Positions 43,997-52,153 of a DNA stretch of 64,000 nucleotides are shown in pieces (position 1 is the stretch's first letter; each line of letters starts with the position of its first letter). This DNA is from VBDM01 sp963699535. GTDB lineage: Bacteria > Pseudomonadota > Gammaproteobacteria > Burkholderiales > SG8-39. The position numbers and the translations under genes are program-made. The stretch covers positions 216,064 through 280,063 of the forward strand of contig CAVOUJ010000023.1 in the NCBI GenBank assembly GCA_963699535.1, in the 5' to 3' direction. The notes beneath the pieces are model-generated. The model made no database searches and was not told the DNA's origin. It saw only the letters and a program-made list of their open reading frames with translations.

Positions 43997-46180
43997 ATGG
44001 AAGCTTCAAGCGGCAGGTCCAGGTTGCGTCCGGTGGTCGTCGATTTTCTCGCGACGCTTTTCGTCACTTTCTGCATAGGCGTGGGCACCGCCCTGGTCCT
44101 CACTGCGTGCGTGGTGCTCATGGCGGGCGAGGCGCGCGGTGGAGAAACCCCCGGGCTCGCCGCCATGAAGGCCACGGAGGCGGGGCAGGGCGCATTGCTC
44201 TTCAAGGCGGACTCGACCGGGGAAACCTTTGCCGCGCCGCTCCTCTCCACCGACGTCGTGATCAAGGTCTCGGGCCTCGTTGCACGGGCTCAGGTGAAGC
44301 AGACCTTCCGCAACCCTCAAGACGACTGGTACGAAGGCGTGTACGTCTTTCCCCTTCCGGAGAACTCCGCGGTCGACCGTCTCAGGATGACGATCGGCGA
44401 GCGCGTCATCGAAGGCGCGATTCGCGAGCGTGGCGCGGCGAAAAAGGACTACCAGCAGGCCAGGCACTCCGGGCGGCGCGCGGCGCTCCTCGAGCAGGAG
44501 CGCCCAAACATATTCACCTCCAGCGTCGCCAACATCGGCCCGCGCGAGGACATCGCCGTCGAGATCGAGTACCAGCAGACGCTGCGCTACGACTCTGGAA
44601 GATTTTCTCTCCGCTTCCCCATGACGGTAGGCGTGCGCTACATCCCCGGCGCGCCGCTCGCCGACAGCGCCGGCACCGGATGGTCTGCCGACACCACCCG
44701 CGTTTCGGACGCCTCGCGCATCACGCCGCCCGTGATCCATCCCTCCAAGGGACCCATCAACCCGGTGTCGATCCGCGTCGAGCTCGATGCGGGCGGGCCG
44801 CTCGAGCGCATCGACAGCCCTTACCACCGCATCAGCCTGCGCAGCGACGGCCCCCGCAGAGACATCGTCGAGTTGGAAGACGGCGTCACGCCCGCCAACC
44901 GCGACTTCGAGCTCGCCTGGACGCCCGCGCCGAAGCCCGAGCCGCGCGCCGCCTGGTTCACCGAAAAGCGCGGCACCAAGACTTACGGCCTGCTCATGAT
45001 CATGCCGCCGGACACGACCGGCGAAACCCGACGCGTTCCGCGCGAGGCCATCTATGTGATCGACACCTCCGGCTCGATGAGCGGTACCTCGATCGCGCAG
45101 GCCAAACAGGCGCTGCTCCTCGCGATCGACGGCCTCTCCCCGGAGGACCGCTTCAACATCATCGAATTCAATTCCTACGCCCGCCCGCTGTTCAAGGACG
45201 CGCGGCCCGCGACGCGCGAGCACCGCGCGGAAGCGCGCGGCTGGGTCAAGGGACTGCGCGCGCAGGGCGGAACCGAGATGGCGCTCGCCCTCAATCTCGC
45301 GCTGAACGGCGGGGAAAGCGGCGAGCGCGTCCGGCAGGTCGTCTTCCTCACCGACGGACAGGTCGGCAACGAGGACGAGCTTTTCAAGCTGATCCGCGCC
45401 AGGCTCGGGGACTCGCGGCTCTTCACCGTCGGCATCGGCTCCGCGCCGAACAGCCATTTCATGGCGAAGGCCGCGAGCATCGGGCGCGGCACCTTCACCT
45501 ACATCGGCAAGGTCGAGGAAGTGCGCGAAAAAATGGCGGCGCTCTTCGGCAAGCTCGAATCGCCCGTGCTGAAAGGCGTGAGGATCGACTGGCCCGAAGG
45601 CGCGGGCGCGGAAACCTGGCCTGCGCGCATCCCCGATCTCTACGCCGGCGAGCCGGTCGTCGTGACCACGGCCCTCGATCGGGCCGAGGGGCGCGCGCGG
45701 GTGAGCGCGATGCACGGCGCCGCGCTGTGGGAAGAGACCTTCCTCCTCGACCAGCGCGCGCAAGGGTCGGGCCTCGGCGTCCTGTGGGCGCGCGACAAGG
45801 TCGCGTCGCTGATCGACGCGGTGAGCGAAGGGGCGTCCGCCGAGGACACCCAGGCGAAAATCATCGAGCTCGCGCTCACGCATCAGCTCGTCACCAAGTA
45901 CACGAGCCTCGTCGCGATCGACCGCTCGCCCGTGCGGCCTGCGCACGCGGATCTCAAGACGGCGCCGCTGCCCGTGAATCTCCCCGAAGGCTGGAGCTAC
46001 GAGGCGGTGTTCGGCCCGCAGGAGACCGACTTCGCGCTCGCCGGCCGGCTCCCGCAAGGCGCCACCGACAGCCGCTTCAACCTGCTCGTCGGAACGCTCG
46101 CGCTCCTCTTCGCGACTTTGCTCTTCCGGCAGTCGGGTCTTCTGCGCCGGCGTGAGGAGCGACCGGCGGCAACACTCTGA
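43997..46180 (+). CDS. sortase substrate: VIT and VWA domain protein (marine proteobacterial sortase target type)
   Basis: 727 residues. A long N-terminal membrane/signal helix (VDFLATLFVTFCIGVGTALVLTACVV) precedes a VIT domain (VARAQVKQTFRNPQDDWYEGVYVFPLPENSAVDRLRM). A VWA domain has MIDAS residues DTSGSMS (about 355-361) and FLTDGQVGNED. The C-terminus has LPQGATDS (about 685), a hydrophobic stretch (NLLVGTLALLFATLLF) and RRREER. This is the tripartite sorting signal with a non-Gram-positive motif. The class GN sortase gene follows. Proposed to be cleaved and displayed in the envelope; ligand unknown. Confidence 0.9.
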   Translation: MEASSGRSRLRPVVVDFLATLFVTFCIGVGTALVLTACVVLMAGEARGGETPGLAAMKATEAGQGALLFKADSTGETFAAPLLSTDVVIKVSGLVARAQVKQTFRNPQDDWYEGVYVFPLPENSAVDRLRMTIGERVIEGAIRERGAAKKDYQQARHSGRRAALLEQERPNIFTSSVANIGPREDIAVEIEYQQTLRYDSGRFSLRFPMTVGVRYIPGAPLADSAGTGWSADTTRVSDASRITPPVIHPSKGPINPVSIRVELDAGGPLERIDSPYHRISLRSDGPRRDIVELEDGVTPANRDFELAWTPAPKPEPRAAWFTEKRGTKTYGLLMIMPPDTTGETRRVPREAIYVIDTSGSMSGTSIAQAKQALLLAIDGLSPEDRFNIIEFNSYARPLFKDARPATREHRAEARGWVKGLRAQGGTEMALALNLALNGGESGERVRQVVFLTDGQVGNEDELFKLIRARLGDSRLFTVGIGSAPNSHFMAKAASIGRGTFTYIGKVEEVREKMAALFGKLESPVLKGVRIDWPEGAGAETWPARIPDLYAGEPVVVTTALDRAEGRARVSAMHGAALWEETFLLDQRAQGSGLGVLWARDKVASLIDAVSEGASAEDTQAKIIELALTHQLVTKYTSLVAIDRSPVRPAHADLKTAPLPVNLPEGWSYEAVFGPQETDFALAGRLPQGATDSRFNLLVGTLALLFATLLFRQSGLLRRREERPAATL

Positions 46181-46284
46181 CATCGCCCCGACGTTCCTGT
46201 ATGCCTAGCATGAACCTCGTGCGTTGTGCTGCAAAGCGGCAAGTCGTTATGTCTGCGACAGTTTTCCCGTAACAATTGCGGGGC

Positions 46285-47013
46285 ATGCTTCTTGCGGTGA
46301 CTAGGGACATGGGCCACCTGCTGCCGAAACCTGAATACCGCCGGGCAACCGACCAGGTCCCGCTCGGCATCGAGTGCGCCTTGCCGTGGGTGCCCACTCC
46401 GCCGTCGCTCGGCCGGCTCAAGAAGGCCAGCCCCGCGCGCAAGCTCGGCCTTGCCGTTGCCGCGCTGCTTCTCGCTCTGGGTGTCTGGCAGCTCGGCGAG
46501 GGGCTGTACGTCCAGGCCAAGGCGCAACTCGCGCAAATCCTGGTGCGCAGCGCCTGGGAGCGCACGCTCGCGGGCGAGCGCCAGGTGAAGCCCTGGCCCT
46601 GGGCGGACACCTGGCCGGTGGCTCGCCTCGCGGTGCCCGACCGCGACGTCGATCTCTACGTACTCGCGGGAGCGAACGGCCGCACCCTCGCCTTCGGCCC
46701 CGGCCACATGTTCGGCACGCCGCTGCCGGGCGAAAAAGGCAACAGCGTGATCGGCGGCCACCGCGACACGCACTTGAGTTTTCTTCGCGACGCGAAGCCC
46801 GGCACCGAGCTCCGGGCGCAGCGTCCGGACGGCGTCTGGCGCCACTACCGCGTCAAGTCCGGCGCGGTGCTCGACGAAAAAGACATCTGGGTCACGCGGC
46901 AGGACGGGCGCACACGCATGACGCTCATCACCTGCTACCCGTTCGACGCGGTTCGCGCGGGCGGGCCGCAGCGCTACGTCGTCTTCGCCGAGGCAATCGA
47001 CAAGAAAGGATAG
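46285..47013 (+). CDS. class GN sortase
   Basis: About 242 residues. A membrane helix (KLGLAVAALLLALGVWQLGEGLYVQAKA) is followed by the sortase domain VKPWPWADTWPVARLAVPDRDVDLYVL. The catalytic histidine is in VIGGHRDTHLSFL, the cysteine near 217 in TLITCYPF, and the arginine segment in RAGGPQRYVVFAEA. This is the Gram-negative, proteobacterial class encoded next to one substrate. The 55-residue extension before the helix is unusual. The start is uncertain: ATG 46285 or 46309, or a damaged N-terminus. Confidence 0.9.
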   Translation: MLLAVTRDMGHLLPKPEYRRATDQVPLGIECALPWVPTPPSLGRLKKASPARKLGLAVAALLLALGVWQLGEGLYVQAKAQLAQILVRSAWERTLAGERQVKPWPWADTWPVARLAVPDRDVDLYVLAGANGRTLAFGPGHMFGTPLPGEKGNSVIGGHRDTHLSFLRDAKPGTELRAQRPDGVWRHYRVKSGAVLDEKDIWVTRQDGRTRMTLITCYPFDAVRAGGPQRYVVFAEAIDKKG

Positions 47014-47098
47014 AGCAGAAAACCGCGGCGCCGGGAAACCGAAGGTTCGAGGTTCTCCTCCCTCTGACCTTCGGGCCCGGCCGCTTCGGCAAAAGTCA

Positions 47099-47231
47099 CC
47101 ACCCCGGCGCTACGCGCCACCCCTCCTTGACAAGGAGGGGAGACAAAATCCCCTCCTCGGGTGCCCGCAGCGGGCGGGGTGGTATCCCCTCCTCCCTTGA
47201 GGAGGGGTGCCGGCGCAGCCGGCGGGGTGGT
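47099..47231. repeat. cluster of three family 1 repeats between sortase and gshA
   Basis: 47099-47142 is inverted (ACCACCCCGGCGCTACGCGCC, CCCCTCCTTGACAAGGAGGGG). 47149-47183 is direct, lacks the right arm of the first stem, and keeps TGCCCGCAGCGGGCGGGGTGGT. 47184-47231 is a direct, complete copy with TGCCGGCGCAGCCGGCGGGG. The three second stems differ in sequence yet each pairs with itself. Confidence 0.82.
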
Positions 47232-47295
47232 CGAAGGCACACTGCCGCGGGCTCGGCTAAACTGGCCCGGACCGGTCTCGCGGTCGGACGCCTCG

Positions 47296-48903
47296 ATGGA
47301 CATCCCCAACACCTTCCAGCAGCGTCTGCGCACGCTTTCGCCCGCCATCCTCAAGGGCCTGAAGCGCGGCATCGAAAAGGAGAGCCTGCGAGTGCTGGCG
47401 GACGGCGAGCTCGCTTTGACGCTCCACCCGCGCGCGCTCGGCTCGGCGCTCAAGCACCCGCGCATCACCACCGACTTCAGCGAGGCCCTGATCGAGCTGA
47501 TCACCGGGGTGCACACCGGGGTCGAGCCCTGTCTCGAGGAAATGAGGCAAATCCACCAGTTCGTCTACCGTCACGTCGGGGAAGAGCTCCTGTGGGGCGC
47601 GAGCATGCCCTGCAAGCTCCTGGACGAGAAGGCCATACCGATCGCGCGCTACGGGACATCGAATGTCGGCCGCGCGAAGACCGTGTACCGCGTCGGGCTC
47701 TCGCACCGCTATGGCAAGCGGATGCAGATGATCGCCGGCCTGCACTACAACTTCTCCCTGCCCGAGGCCGCGTGGCCGGCGCTCCTCGGCAAGAACAACC
47801 CGAACGAGGCCTACTTCGCCTTGATCCGCAATTTCCGCAGGCACGCGTGGCTGCTGCTCTATCTTTTCGGCGCTTCGCCCGCGGTGTGCGCCTGCTTCGT
47901 CGAAGGCCGCCAGCACCCGCTGAAGGAGCTCACGCCCGGAACGATGTACCTCCCGCACGCCACATCGCTGCGCATGGGCCGCCTTGGGTACCTCTCCGAG
48001 GCGCAGGACTCGCTCGCGGTGAGCTACAACGACATCGCAAGCTACACCGCCTCGCTCTACGACGCGCTCACCCAGCCCTACCCGCCCTACGAGGCGATCG
48101 GCATCCGCGACGGCCGCGTCGCGGGCGACGGCGTGGACAGCTACAGGCAGCTCGCCACCAGCCTCCTTCAGATCGAGAACGAGTTCTACAGCACCATCCG
48201 TCCCAAGCGCGTCATCCGCCCGGGCGAGCGGCCGCTGCACGCGCTGCGCGAGCGCGGCGTCGAGTACGTCGAAGTGCGCGCGATGGACCTCGATCCGTTC
48301 TCCCCGATCGGCATTGCGCCGCAGACGGCGCGCTTCCTCGACGTCTTCCTCCTGCATTGCCTGCTCTACGACAGCCCGCCCGACACGAAGAAGGAAATCG
48401 AAGCGCTCGGCAGAAACAGGCAGCTCGTCGCCTCGCGCGGCCGGGAGCCGGGACTGCGCCTGGACCACTATGGCGAGAAGCTGAGCCTGCGCGAATGGGG
48501 CGCCCAGGTGCTCGCCGAGTGCGCGCCCATCGCGCGCGCGCTCGACGAGGCGCACGGCGCCGCGCACGGGAAGGGCTCGCAACGCGCGGCGAAGGGCGCA
48601 CACGGCGAAGCACTCGCGGCGGCCGGTTCGGCGCTCGACGATCCCGACTCGCTTCCTTCAGCGCGGATGCTGAGGGAAATGGCCGAGCGCCACGGCAACT
48701 CGTACTTGCGCTTCGCCCTCGCGCGGTCGCTGGAGCACCGGCGCATGCTGCAGAGCGAGCCGCTCCCCGCCGAAGCCGAAGCGCGTTTCGCGCGCCTCGC
48801 CGAAGAATCGATCGCCAGGCAGAGCGAGATCGAGGCGTCGGACAAGATTCCCTTCGAGACTTTCCGGCAGCAATACCTCTCGCACGAGTCGCTGCGGGTC
48901 TGA
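47296..48903 (+). CDS. gshA: glutamate-cysteine ligase, class I
   Basis: 535 residues, as in the E. coli-type family. Ligates glutamate and cysteine, the first step of glutathione synthesis. Marks are GLKRGIEKESLRVL, HPRITTDFSEALIELITGVH, GLSHRYGKRMQMIAGLHYNFSLPE, GYLSEAQDSLAVSYN and VEYVEVRAMDLDPFSPIGI. A duplicate-looking AAHGKGSQRAAKGAHGEA segment near 424-443 is alanine-rich. The start is the ATG at 47296. Repeat copies flank it on both sides. Confidence 0.95.
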   Translation: MDIPNTFQQRLRTLSPAILKGLKRGIEKESLRVLADGELALTLHPRALGSALKHPRITTDFSEALIELITGVHTGVEPCLEEMRQIHQFVYRHVGEELLWGASMPCKLLDEKAIPIARYGTSNVGRAKTVYRVGLSHRYGKRMQMIAGLHYNFSLPEAAWPALLGKNNPNEAYFALIRNFRRHAWLLLYLFGASPAVCACFVEGRQHPLKELTPGTMYLPHATSLRMGRLGYLSEAQDSLAVSYNDIASYTASLYDALTQPYPPYEAIGIRDGRVAGDGVDSYRQLATSLLQIENEFYSTIRPKRVIRPGERPLHALRERGVEYVEVRAMDLDPFSPIGIAPQTARFLDVFLLHCLLYDSPPDTKKEIEALGRNRQLVASRGREPGLRLDHYGEKLSLREWGAQVLAECAPIARALDEAHGAAHGKGSQRAAKGAHGEALAAAGSALDDPDSLPSARMLREMAERHGNSYLRFALARSLEHRRMLQSEPLPAEAEARFARLAEESIARQSEIEASDKIPFETFRQQYLSHESLRV

Positions 48904-48911
48904 GGCTTCTT

Positions 48912-48955
48912 TCCCCTCCTTGTAAAGGAGGGGTGGCGCGAAGCGCCGGGGTGGT
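48912..48955 (+). repeat. family 1 repeat, left boundary of the DUF559 unit
   Basis: CCCCTCCTTG...AAAGGAGGGG hairpin, then TGGCGCGAAGCGCCGGGGTGGT. It begins 8 bp after the gshA stop and ends 8 bp before the DUF559 gene. Confidence 0.85.
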
Positions 48956-48963
48956 CAACCACT

Positions 48964-49347
48964 ATGACACATCGGCGTTTCCGCAGAATGCGGCTTCACA
49001 ACCTACCTTCCGTCAAGATTCGCCGCCGAGCGCTTCGTTCGCGATTGACCCCGGCCGAATCGTTGCTTTGGGTGCATCTCCAGGGCCAGCAAGTCTTGGG
49101 GAGAAAGTTCAGGCGTCAACACAGCGTAGGTATTTACATTCTGGATTTCTACTGTCCTGCTGAGAACCTGGCTGTGGAATTGGATGGCGCCTCGCACGAC
49201 CATGAAGCGGCCCAAGACCGTGACGCGCAACGCAGCGAGTTCCTGCGTCGAGCGGGAATCAGAGTCCTGCGCTTCGAGAATCGAGAGGTTCGAGAGAATC
49301 TCGAGGGCGTGCTGAAAGAAATCGCCGGCAGCTTTCGAACTTCTTGA
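48964..49347 (+). CDS. DUF559 endonuclease-like (Vsr-related fold) protein
   Basis: 127 residues. The DUF559 core is intact: RRRALRSRLTPAESLLWVHL, GRKFRRQHSVGIYILDFYCP, LAVELDGASHDHEAAQDRDAQR, then RAGIRVLRFENREVREN. The conserved E (TPAES), D (ILDFYC), E-x-D (VELDG) and H fit the PD-(D/E)XK nuclease pattern. Base usage is less GC-biased than its neighbours. There is no clear ribosome site before the ATG at 48964; the ATG at 48988 is an alternative. Function of the family is not established. Repeat copies lie 8 and 19 bp away on the two sides. Confidence 0.9.
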   Translation: MTHRRFRRMRLHNLPSVKIRRRALRSRLTPAESLLWVHLQGQQVLGRKFRRQHSVGIYILDFYCPAENLAVELDGASHDHEAAQDRDAQRSEFLRRAGIRVLRFENREVRENLEGVLKEIAGSFRTS

Positions 49348-49366
49348 CCAATCTGCCACCTGCAGC

Positions 49367-49414
49367 ACCACCCCGCCGGCTTCGCCGGCACCCCTCCTCA
49401 AGATGAGGAGGGGA
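49367..49414 (-). repeat. family 1 repeat, right boundary of the DUF559 unit
   Basis: Inverted copy: ACCACCCCGCCGGCTTCGCC, then CCCCTCCTC...GAGGAGGGG. The second stem is GCCGGCGAAGCCGGC here against GGCGCGAAGCGCC in the left copy, so pairing is kept while sequence changes. Confidence 0.85.
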
Positions 49415-49423
49415 TAGAAACAC

Positions 49424-49717
49424 TCAGGCCAGGCCTTCGACGATCCGCATGTCGCGCTTCGCCGCGCCACCGAAGACCTTGAGCGCCGCCTGGTACGCCG
49501 GGCTGTCGTGCGCCGCGATCGCCTTTTGCAAGCTATCGAACTCGACCAGCACGACGCGCTGCATGATCCCGTTTTCGTACGTCTTGGCCGCGTTGCCGCG
49601 CGCGAGGTAGCGCGCGCCCGCGGCTTCGAGCGCGGGCCCGGCGAGCTTCGCGTAGGCGGCAAGCTTGTCGGGGTTCTCGATCGAGTGGTAGCAGACTACC
49701 CAGTAGGCTTTGGCCAT
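49424..49717 (-). CDS. DUF1330 family protein
   Basis: 97 residues with a ferredoxin-like dimeric alpha/beta-barrel pattern: KAYWVVCYHSIENPDKLAAYAKLAGPALEAAGARYLARG, then VLVEFDSLQKAIAAHDSPAYQAAL. Small DUF1330 proteins often sit next to catabolic genes, as here next to a LigB-type dioxygenase 16 bp upstream; their function is unknown. Confidence 0.88.
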   Translation of the reverse strand: MAKAYWVVCYHSIENPDKLAAYAKLAGPALEAAGARYLARGNAAKTYENGIMQRVVLVEFDSLQKAIAAHDSPAYQAALKVFGGAAKRDMRIVEGLA

Positions 49718-49732
49718 CGCTTCTTCCTTTCG

Positions 49733-50719
49733 TCAACGGACATTCATCTTTTCGGCCGCGGCCTTCGCCCCGACCTCCCAGTACCCCACGCCCATCCCCA
49801 TGATGCTGCGGTAGAGCGGCTCGTACACGAGGAACTCCGGGCGCGCATCGCCGAGCGCCCCGAGCAGCACGATCCACTGGCGCAGCTCGCCCTCGCCGTG
49901 CTCGATCAGCTCGCGCGAGGTCAGCGCCGCCAGGCGCTCGCCTTCACCCGCGCGCATCCATTCGACGATCCTGCGGTCGAACTCGACGCTGATGTCGCCC
50001 ACGTAGCGCGGCCCGAGGTGATGACCCCAGGGATGCGAAGGCGAGAAGTGCGAGAGGCCCCCCGATGCGCACAGCACGATGCGGCGATCGGCGAGATCGC
50101 GCTCGATCACGCGCGCGAGCGCCTGCCCGAACGCATAGCAGCGCGCGGCCGTGGGCGCCGGCGGGTGCACCGCGTTGACGAACATCGGCACCACCGGGAT
50201 GCCGGTGTCGCGCACGAGATACAGAATCGGCTCGGTGTGCGCATGCGAGAGGAGCTTCCCGTCCTTGAACGCGCTCGCCCAGCCGACGTCGAACCCCTCT
50301 TCGATGCAGCCTTCGACCAGTTTCTTCGCGATCTCGGGGTGATTCGCAACTGTGGCCGAACGCTTGCGATCCCAGTCATCGGCGACGTAGTCCCCGCCCG
50401 TGTACACGAGGAGCTGCGGCATCGCCTCCGCGCTGAAGTTCTCGAGCTGGTCGTCGCCGATAAGCAGCACCGCGTCGGCTCTCGAGCGCCCGAGGCGCTC
50501 GCGGATCTTCGCGTGCGCGTTGCGGATGCCCGCGTAGCGCTTGAGGTTGTCTTCGAGGGTCTCGGCTTGCGCCTGCGCCGTGTCGGGCGCGAGCCAGCCG
50601 GCCTTTTTCGCGACATTCGCCTTGGAGCGAGTGCGGCGCTCGTCCCAGGTCTCGGGCTCCTGGAAGGTGTAGGCGTGCGAGGTGGCGAAGGCGGCGACGA
50701 TAGGCATGGGCGCAATCAT
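49733..50719 (-). CDS. LigB-type extradiol ring-cleavage dioxygenase family protein
   Basis: About 328 residues of the class III extradiol (LigB-like) family. Visible motifs are VAAFATSHAYTF, DAVLLIGDDQLENFSAE, PMFVNAVHPPAPTAARCYAFGQ and LCASGGLSHFSPSHPWGHH. Early histidine(s), GDDQ and the late H-F pair fit the iron site. Candidate substrates are protocatechuate- or gallate-like catechols (inference). Start chosen at the ATG 50719 after GGGGAAAG; 50707 is possible. Linked with DUF1330. Confidence 0.85.
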   Translation of the reverse strand: MIAPMPIVAAFATSHAYTFQEPETWDERRTRSKANVAKKAGWLAPDTAQAQAETLEDNLKRYAGIRNAHAKIRERLGRSRADAVLLIGDDQLENFSAEAMPQLLVYTGGDYVADDWDRKRSATVANHPEIAKKLVEGCIEEGFDVGWASAFKDGKLLSHAHTEPILYLVRDTGIPVVPMFVNAVHPPAPTAARCYAFGQALARVIERDLADRRIVLCASGGLSHFSPSHPWGHHLGPRYVGDISVEFDRRIVEWMRAGEGERLAALTSRELIEHGEGELRQWIVLLGALGDARPEFLVYEPLYRSIMGMGVGYWEVGAKAAAEKMNVR

Positions 50720-50782
50720 AACCGAGGAGCTTTCCCCGGTAGGGCGCGTACGGCGCGGCACGCTAGGCGGGCGACGCCCCCG

Positions 50783-51031
50783 CTAGGGCCTGCGCTTCAG
50801 AACCGCCAGGAGATTCAGGCAGATTAGGTGAACGATGCGCTTCTTTTCCGCGCTGACGCGCTTGCGCCGCAACTGATTGCACAGCACGCGAGCCGCCGCG
50901 AGCTCGGGCGCGAGCCTGCGCCTCGCTCCCGGGGTGCGCCTGAACGAACTTTCGGAGAAGAGGCTCCCGGGGTCGCCCGCCCCCATGAAACCCGCCACGC
51001 GCGGGTCATTCACGGTCTTCTGCGCTTTCAC
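50783..51031 (-). CDS. unknown small basic protein, copy 1 (second gene of a duplicated pair)
   Basis: 82 residues from a GTG that overlaps the stop of the preceding gene as GTGA. Copy 2 is at 54641-54922. The C-terminal half is nearly identical (LAPEL-x-AARVLCNQLRRKR, SAEKKRIVHLICLNLLAV), although the DNA differs mostly at third codon positions of this frame. That pattern shows a real protein under selection. The N-terminal half is variable. Strongly basic with a hydrophobic tail; no family recognised. Confidence 0.65.
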   Translation of the reverse strand: MKAQKTVNDPRVAGFMGAGDPGSLFSESSFRRTPGARRRLAPELAAARVLCNQLRRKRVSAEKKRIVHLICLNLLAVLKRRP

Positions 51032-51228
51032 GCATTCCGCCGCAGGCAGGCTTCGATGAAATCGGTGAACTCGTGGGAGAACTCGACATAGCCGTCCTCG
51101 ATCGCTTTGAGCGCGATTCTCTCGAACGGTTCCTGCCGGTCTATCGCCCGCGCCGTCTCGCTCGACGCCGGCAGCATCCGGCGAAACTCCGCGATCAGGT
51201 CCTCGAGACTCGTATCGCGCTGTCCCAT
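51028..51228 (-). CDS. unknown small protein, copy 1 (first gene of a duplicated pair)
   Basis: 66 residues. The ATG at 51228 follows GGGGGGAGGGAAC, a strong ribosome site. It reads SLEDLIAEFRRMLPASSETA then AIDRQEPFERIALKAIEDGY, mostly acidic and probably helical. Its paralogue is at 54919. Shared core: AIDRQEPFERIA-x-KAI-x-DGY. No domain recognised. Coupled to the next gene by a GTGA overlap, so the two products are probably made in fixed ratio. Confidence 0.7.
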   Translation of the reverse strand: MGQRDTSLEDLIAEFRRMLPASSETARAIDRQEPFERIALKAIEDGYVEFSHEFTDFIEACLRRNA

Positions 51229-51325
51229 GTTCCCTCCCCCCGCAACCACCGCCTGAGAAGTGGATGAGCAAGTGCCGTGCCGAGGTCTGTCCGATTGTGT
51301 GACCGAATGCTCGCTTGCGCCTGGA

Positions 51326-51499
51326 CTACCCCGCCGCCCGCGGCGGCACCCCTCCTCGAGTGAGGAGGGGAAGGTCTGTCCCCTCCTTGAAAAGGAGGGG
51401 TGGCGCGAAGCGCCGGGGTGGTCATCCCCTCCTCACCTTGAGGGGGGTGCCCGCGAAGCGGGCGGGTTGGTGGGGGATCGCCGAAAGCGCCGGGGTGGT
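51326..51499. repeat. array of four family 1 repeat copies
   Basis: 51326-51370 is inverted (ACTACCCCGCCGCCCGCGGC). 51379-51422 is direct and complete. 51425-51471 is direct with a TGCCCGCGAAGCGGGCGGG second stem. 51472-51499 is a partial remnant (CGCCGAAAGCGCCGGGGTGGT). The last abuts the stop codon of the DUF2235 remnant. This is the densest cluster in the window. Confidence 0.8.
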
Positions 51500-51660
51500 C
51501 AGCGCGACCAGTGCGTGCCGATGCCGGCGTCGTACATCATCGGCTGCTCCGGATCGCTTTCGCCCGCCGAGGCGATCGCATCGCGCATGCGCACCACGCT
51601 CGTCCTGCTCTGCTCGTTGTTCCAGGTGCCGTCGAAGAGCAGGATCAGCTTTCTCGCCAT
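51499..51660 (-). pseudogene. truncated DUF2235 protein (N-terminal fragment)
   Basis: 53 codons: KLILLFDGTWNNEQSRTSVV, then a variable stretch and QPMMYDAGIGTHWSR before TGA. The start of DUF2235 alpha/beta-hydrolase-like proteins is usually LILFFDGTWN, N-x-V, then YYxxGIGT. The remaining 250 or more residues are absent. The stop codon arises where the frame runs into a repeat copy (TGACCACCCCGG). It lies 14 bp after the DUF3293 gene, same strand. Confidence 0.7.
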
Positions 51661-51673
51661 GGCTCTTCCGTCC

Positions 51674-52120
51674 TCAAACCCCGAGCACCACCAGCTCCGG
51701 CGCGCGGCCCTTCTCGACGAACACGATCGCGTTCTGCCCGAACGCCCGCCCCGCCGCCTCCGCGTTCTCGCGCGAGATGCCGATCACCAGGACGCTCTTC
51801 TCGGGCGTCCAGCGCTTTTCCGGATCGCGCCCTTCGCCCTCGAAGCAGGGATGGCCCGCCTTGCTCAGCAGCTCGACCAGCGCCGCGTTGGCGACCTCGT
51901 TCTGCCATGCGCTCGCAGGCTTGCCGTACGGATTCGCAGCGGTGATATAGGCCGCGGTGGCCACGCCCTCGACCTCGAGCAGCTCGTCCAGATCCTCGTT
52001 GTGCTCGCCGATGCGCAGCACCAGCTCGGGCTTGCCGAAGACGACGTAGAGCGCCTTTCGGTAGGCGGCGATCAGCTCGGGCGTGGGGGTATGCGATCGC
52101 ATTCCATCCGACATGCGCAT
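51674..52120 (-). CDS. DUF3293 family protein
   Basis: 148 residues. The pattern PELIAAYRKALYVVFG is followed by AAYITAANPYGKPASAWQNEVANAAL and GRDPEKRWTPEKSVLVIGISRENAEAAGRAFGQNAIVFV. This is the DUF3293 arrangement of unknown function. Complete, divergent from ccdA-like 52154 with 33 bp between. Confidence 0.85.
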   Translation of the reverse strand: MRMSDGMRSHTPTPELIAAYRKALYVVFGKPELVLRIGEHNEDLDELLEVEGVATAAYITAANPYGKPASAWQNEVANAALVELLSKAGHPCFEGEGRDPEKRWTPEKSVLVIGISRENAEAAGRAFGQNAIVFVEKGRAPELVVLGV

Positions 52121-52153
52121 AAACTACGCGCATCATTTTCCGCGACAACCGCC

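Larger units (their letters stand above)
48912..49414 (+). mobile_element. candidate mobile unit: DUF559 gene framed by inverted family 1 repeats
   Basis: A 503-bp unit consists of one repeat copy (48912-48955), an endonuclease-like DUF559 gene (48964-49347) and a second copy in opposite orientation (49367-49414). The copies end with GGGGTGGT pointing inwards at both edges of the gene. At least a dozen copies of the same repeat occur within 16 kb without such a gene. No target-site duplication is visible. The layout recalls REP/RAYT systems; mobility is inference. Confidence 0.5.

Noticed and set aside
43705..46155. 816-codon frame overlapping the sortase substrate
   Set aside because: Shadow of the VIT/VWA gene in a neighbouring frame, low complexity, no motifs.
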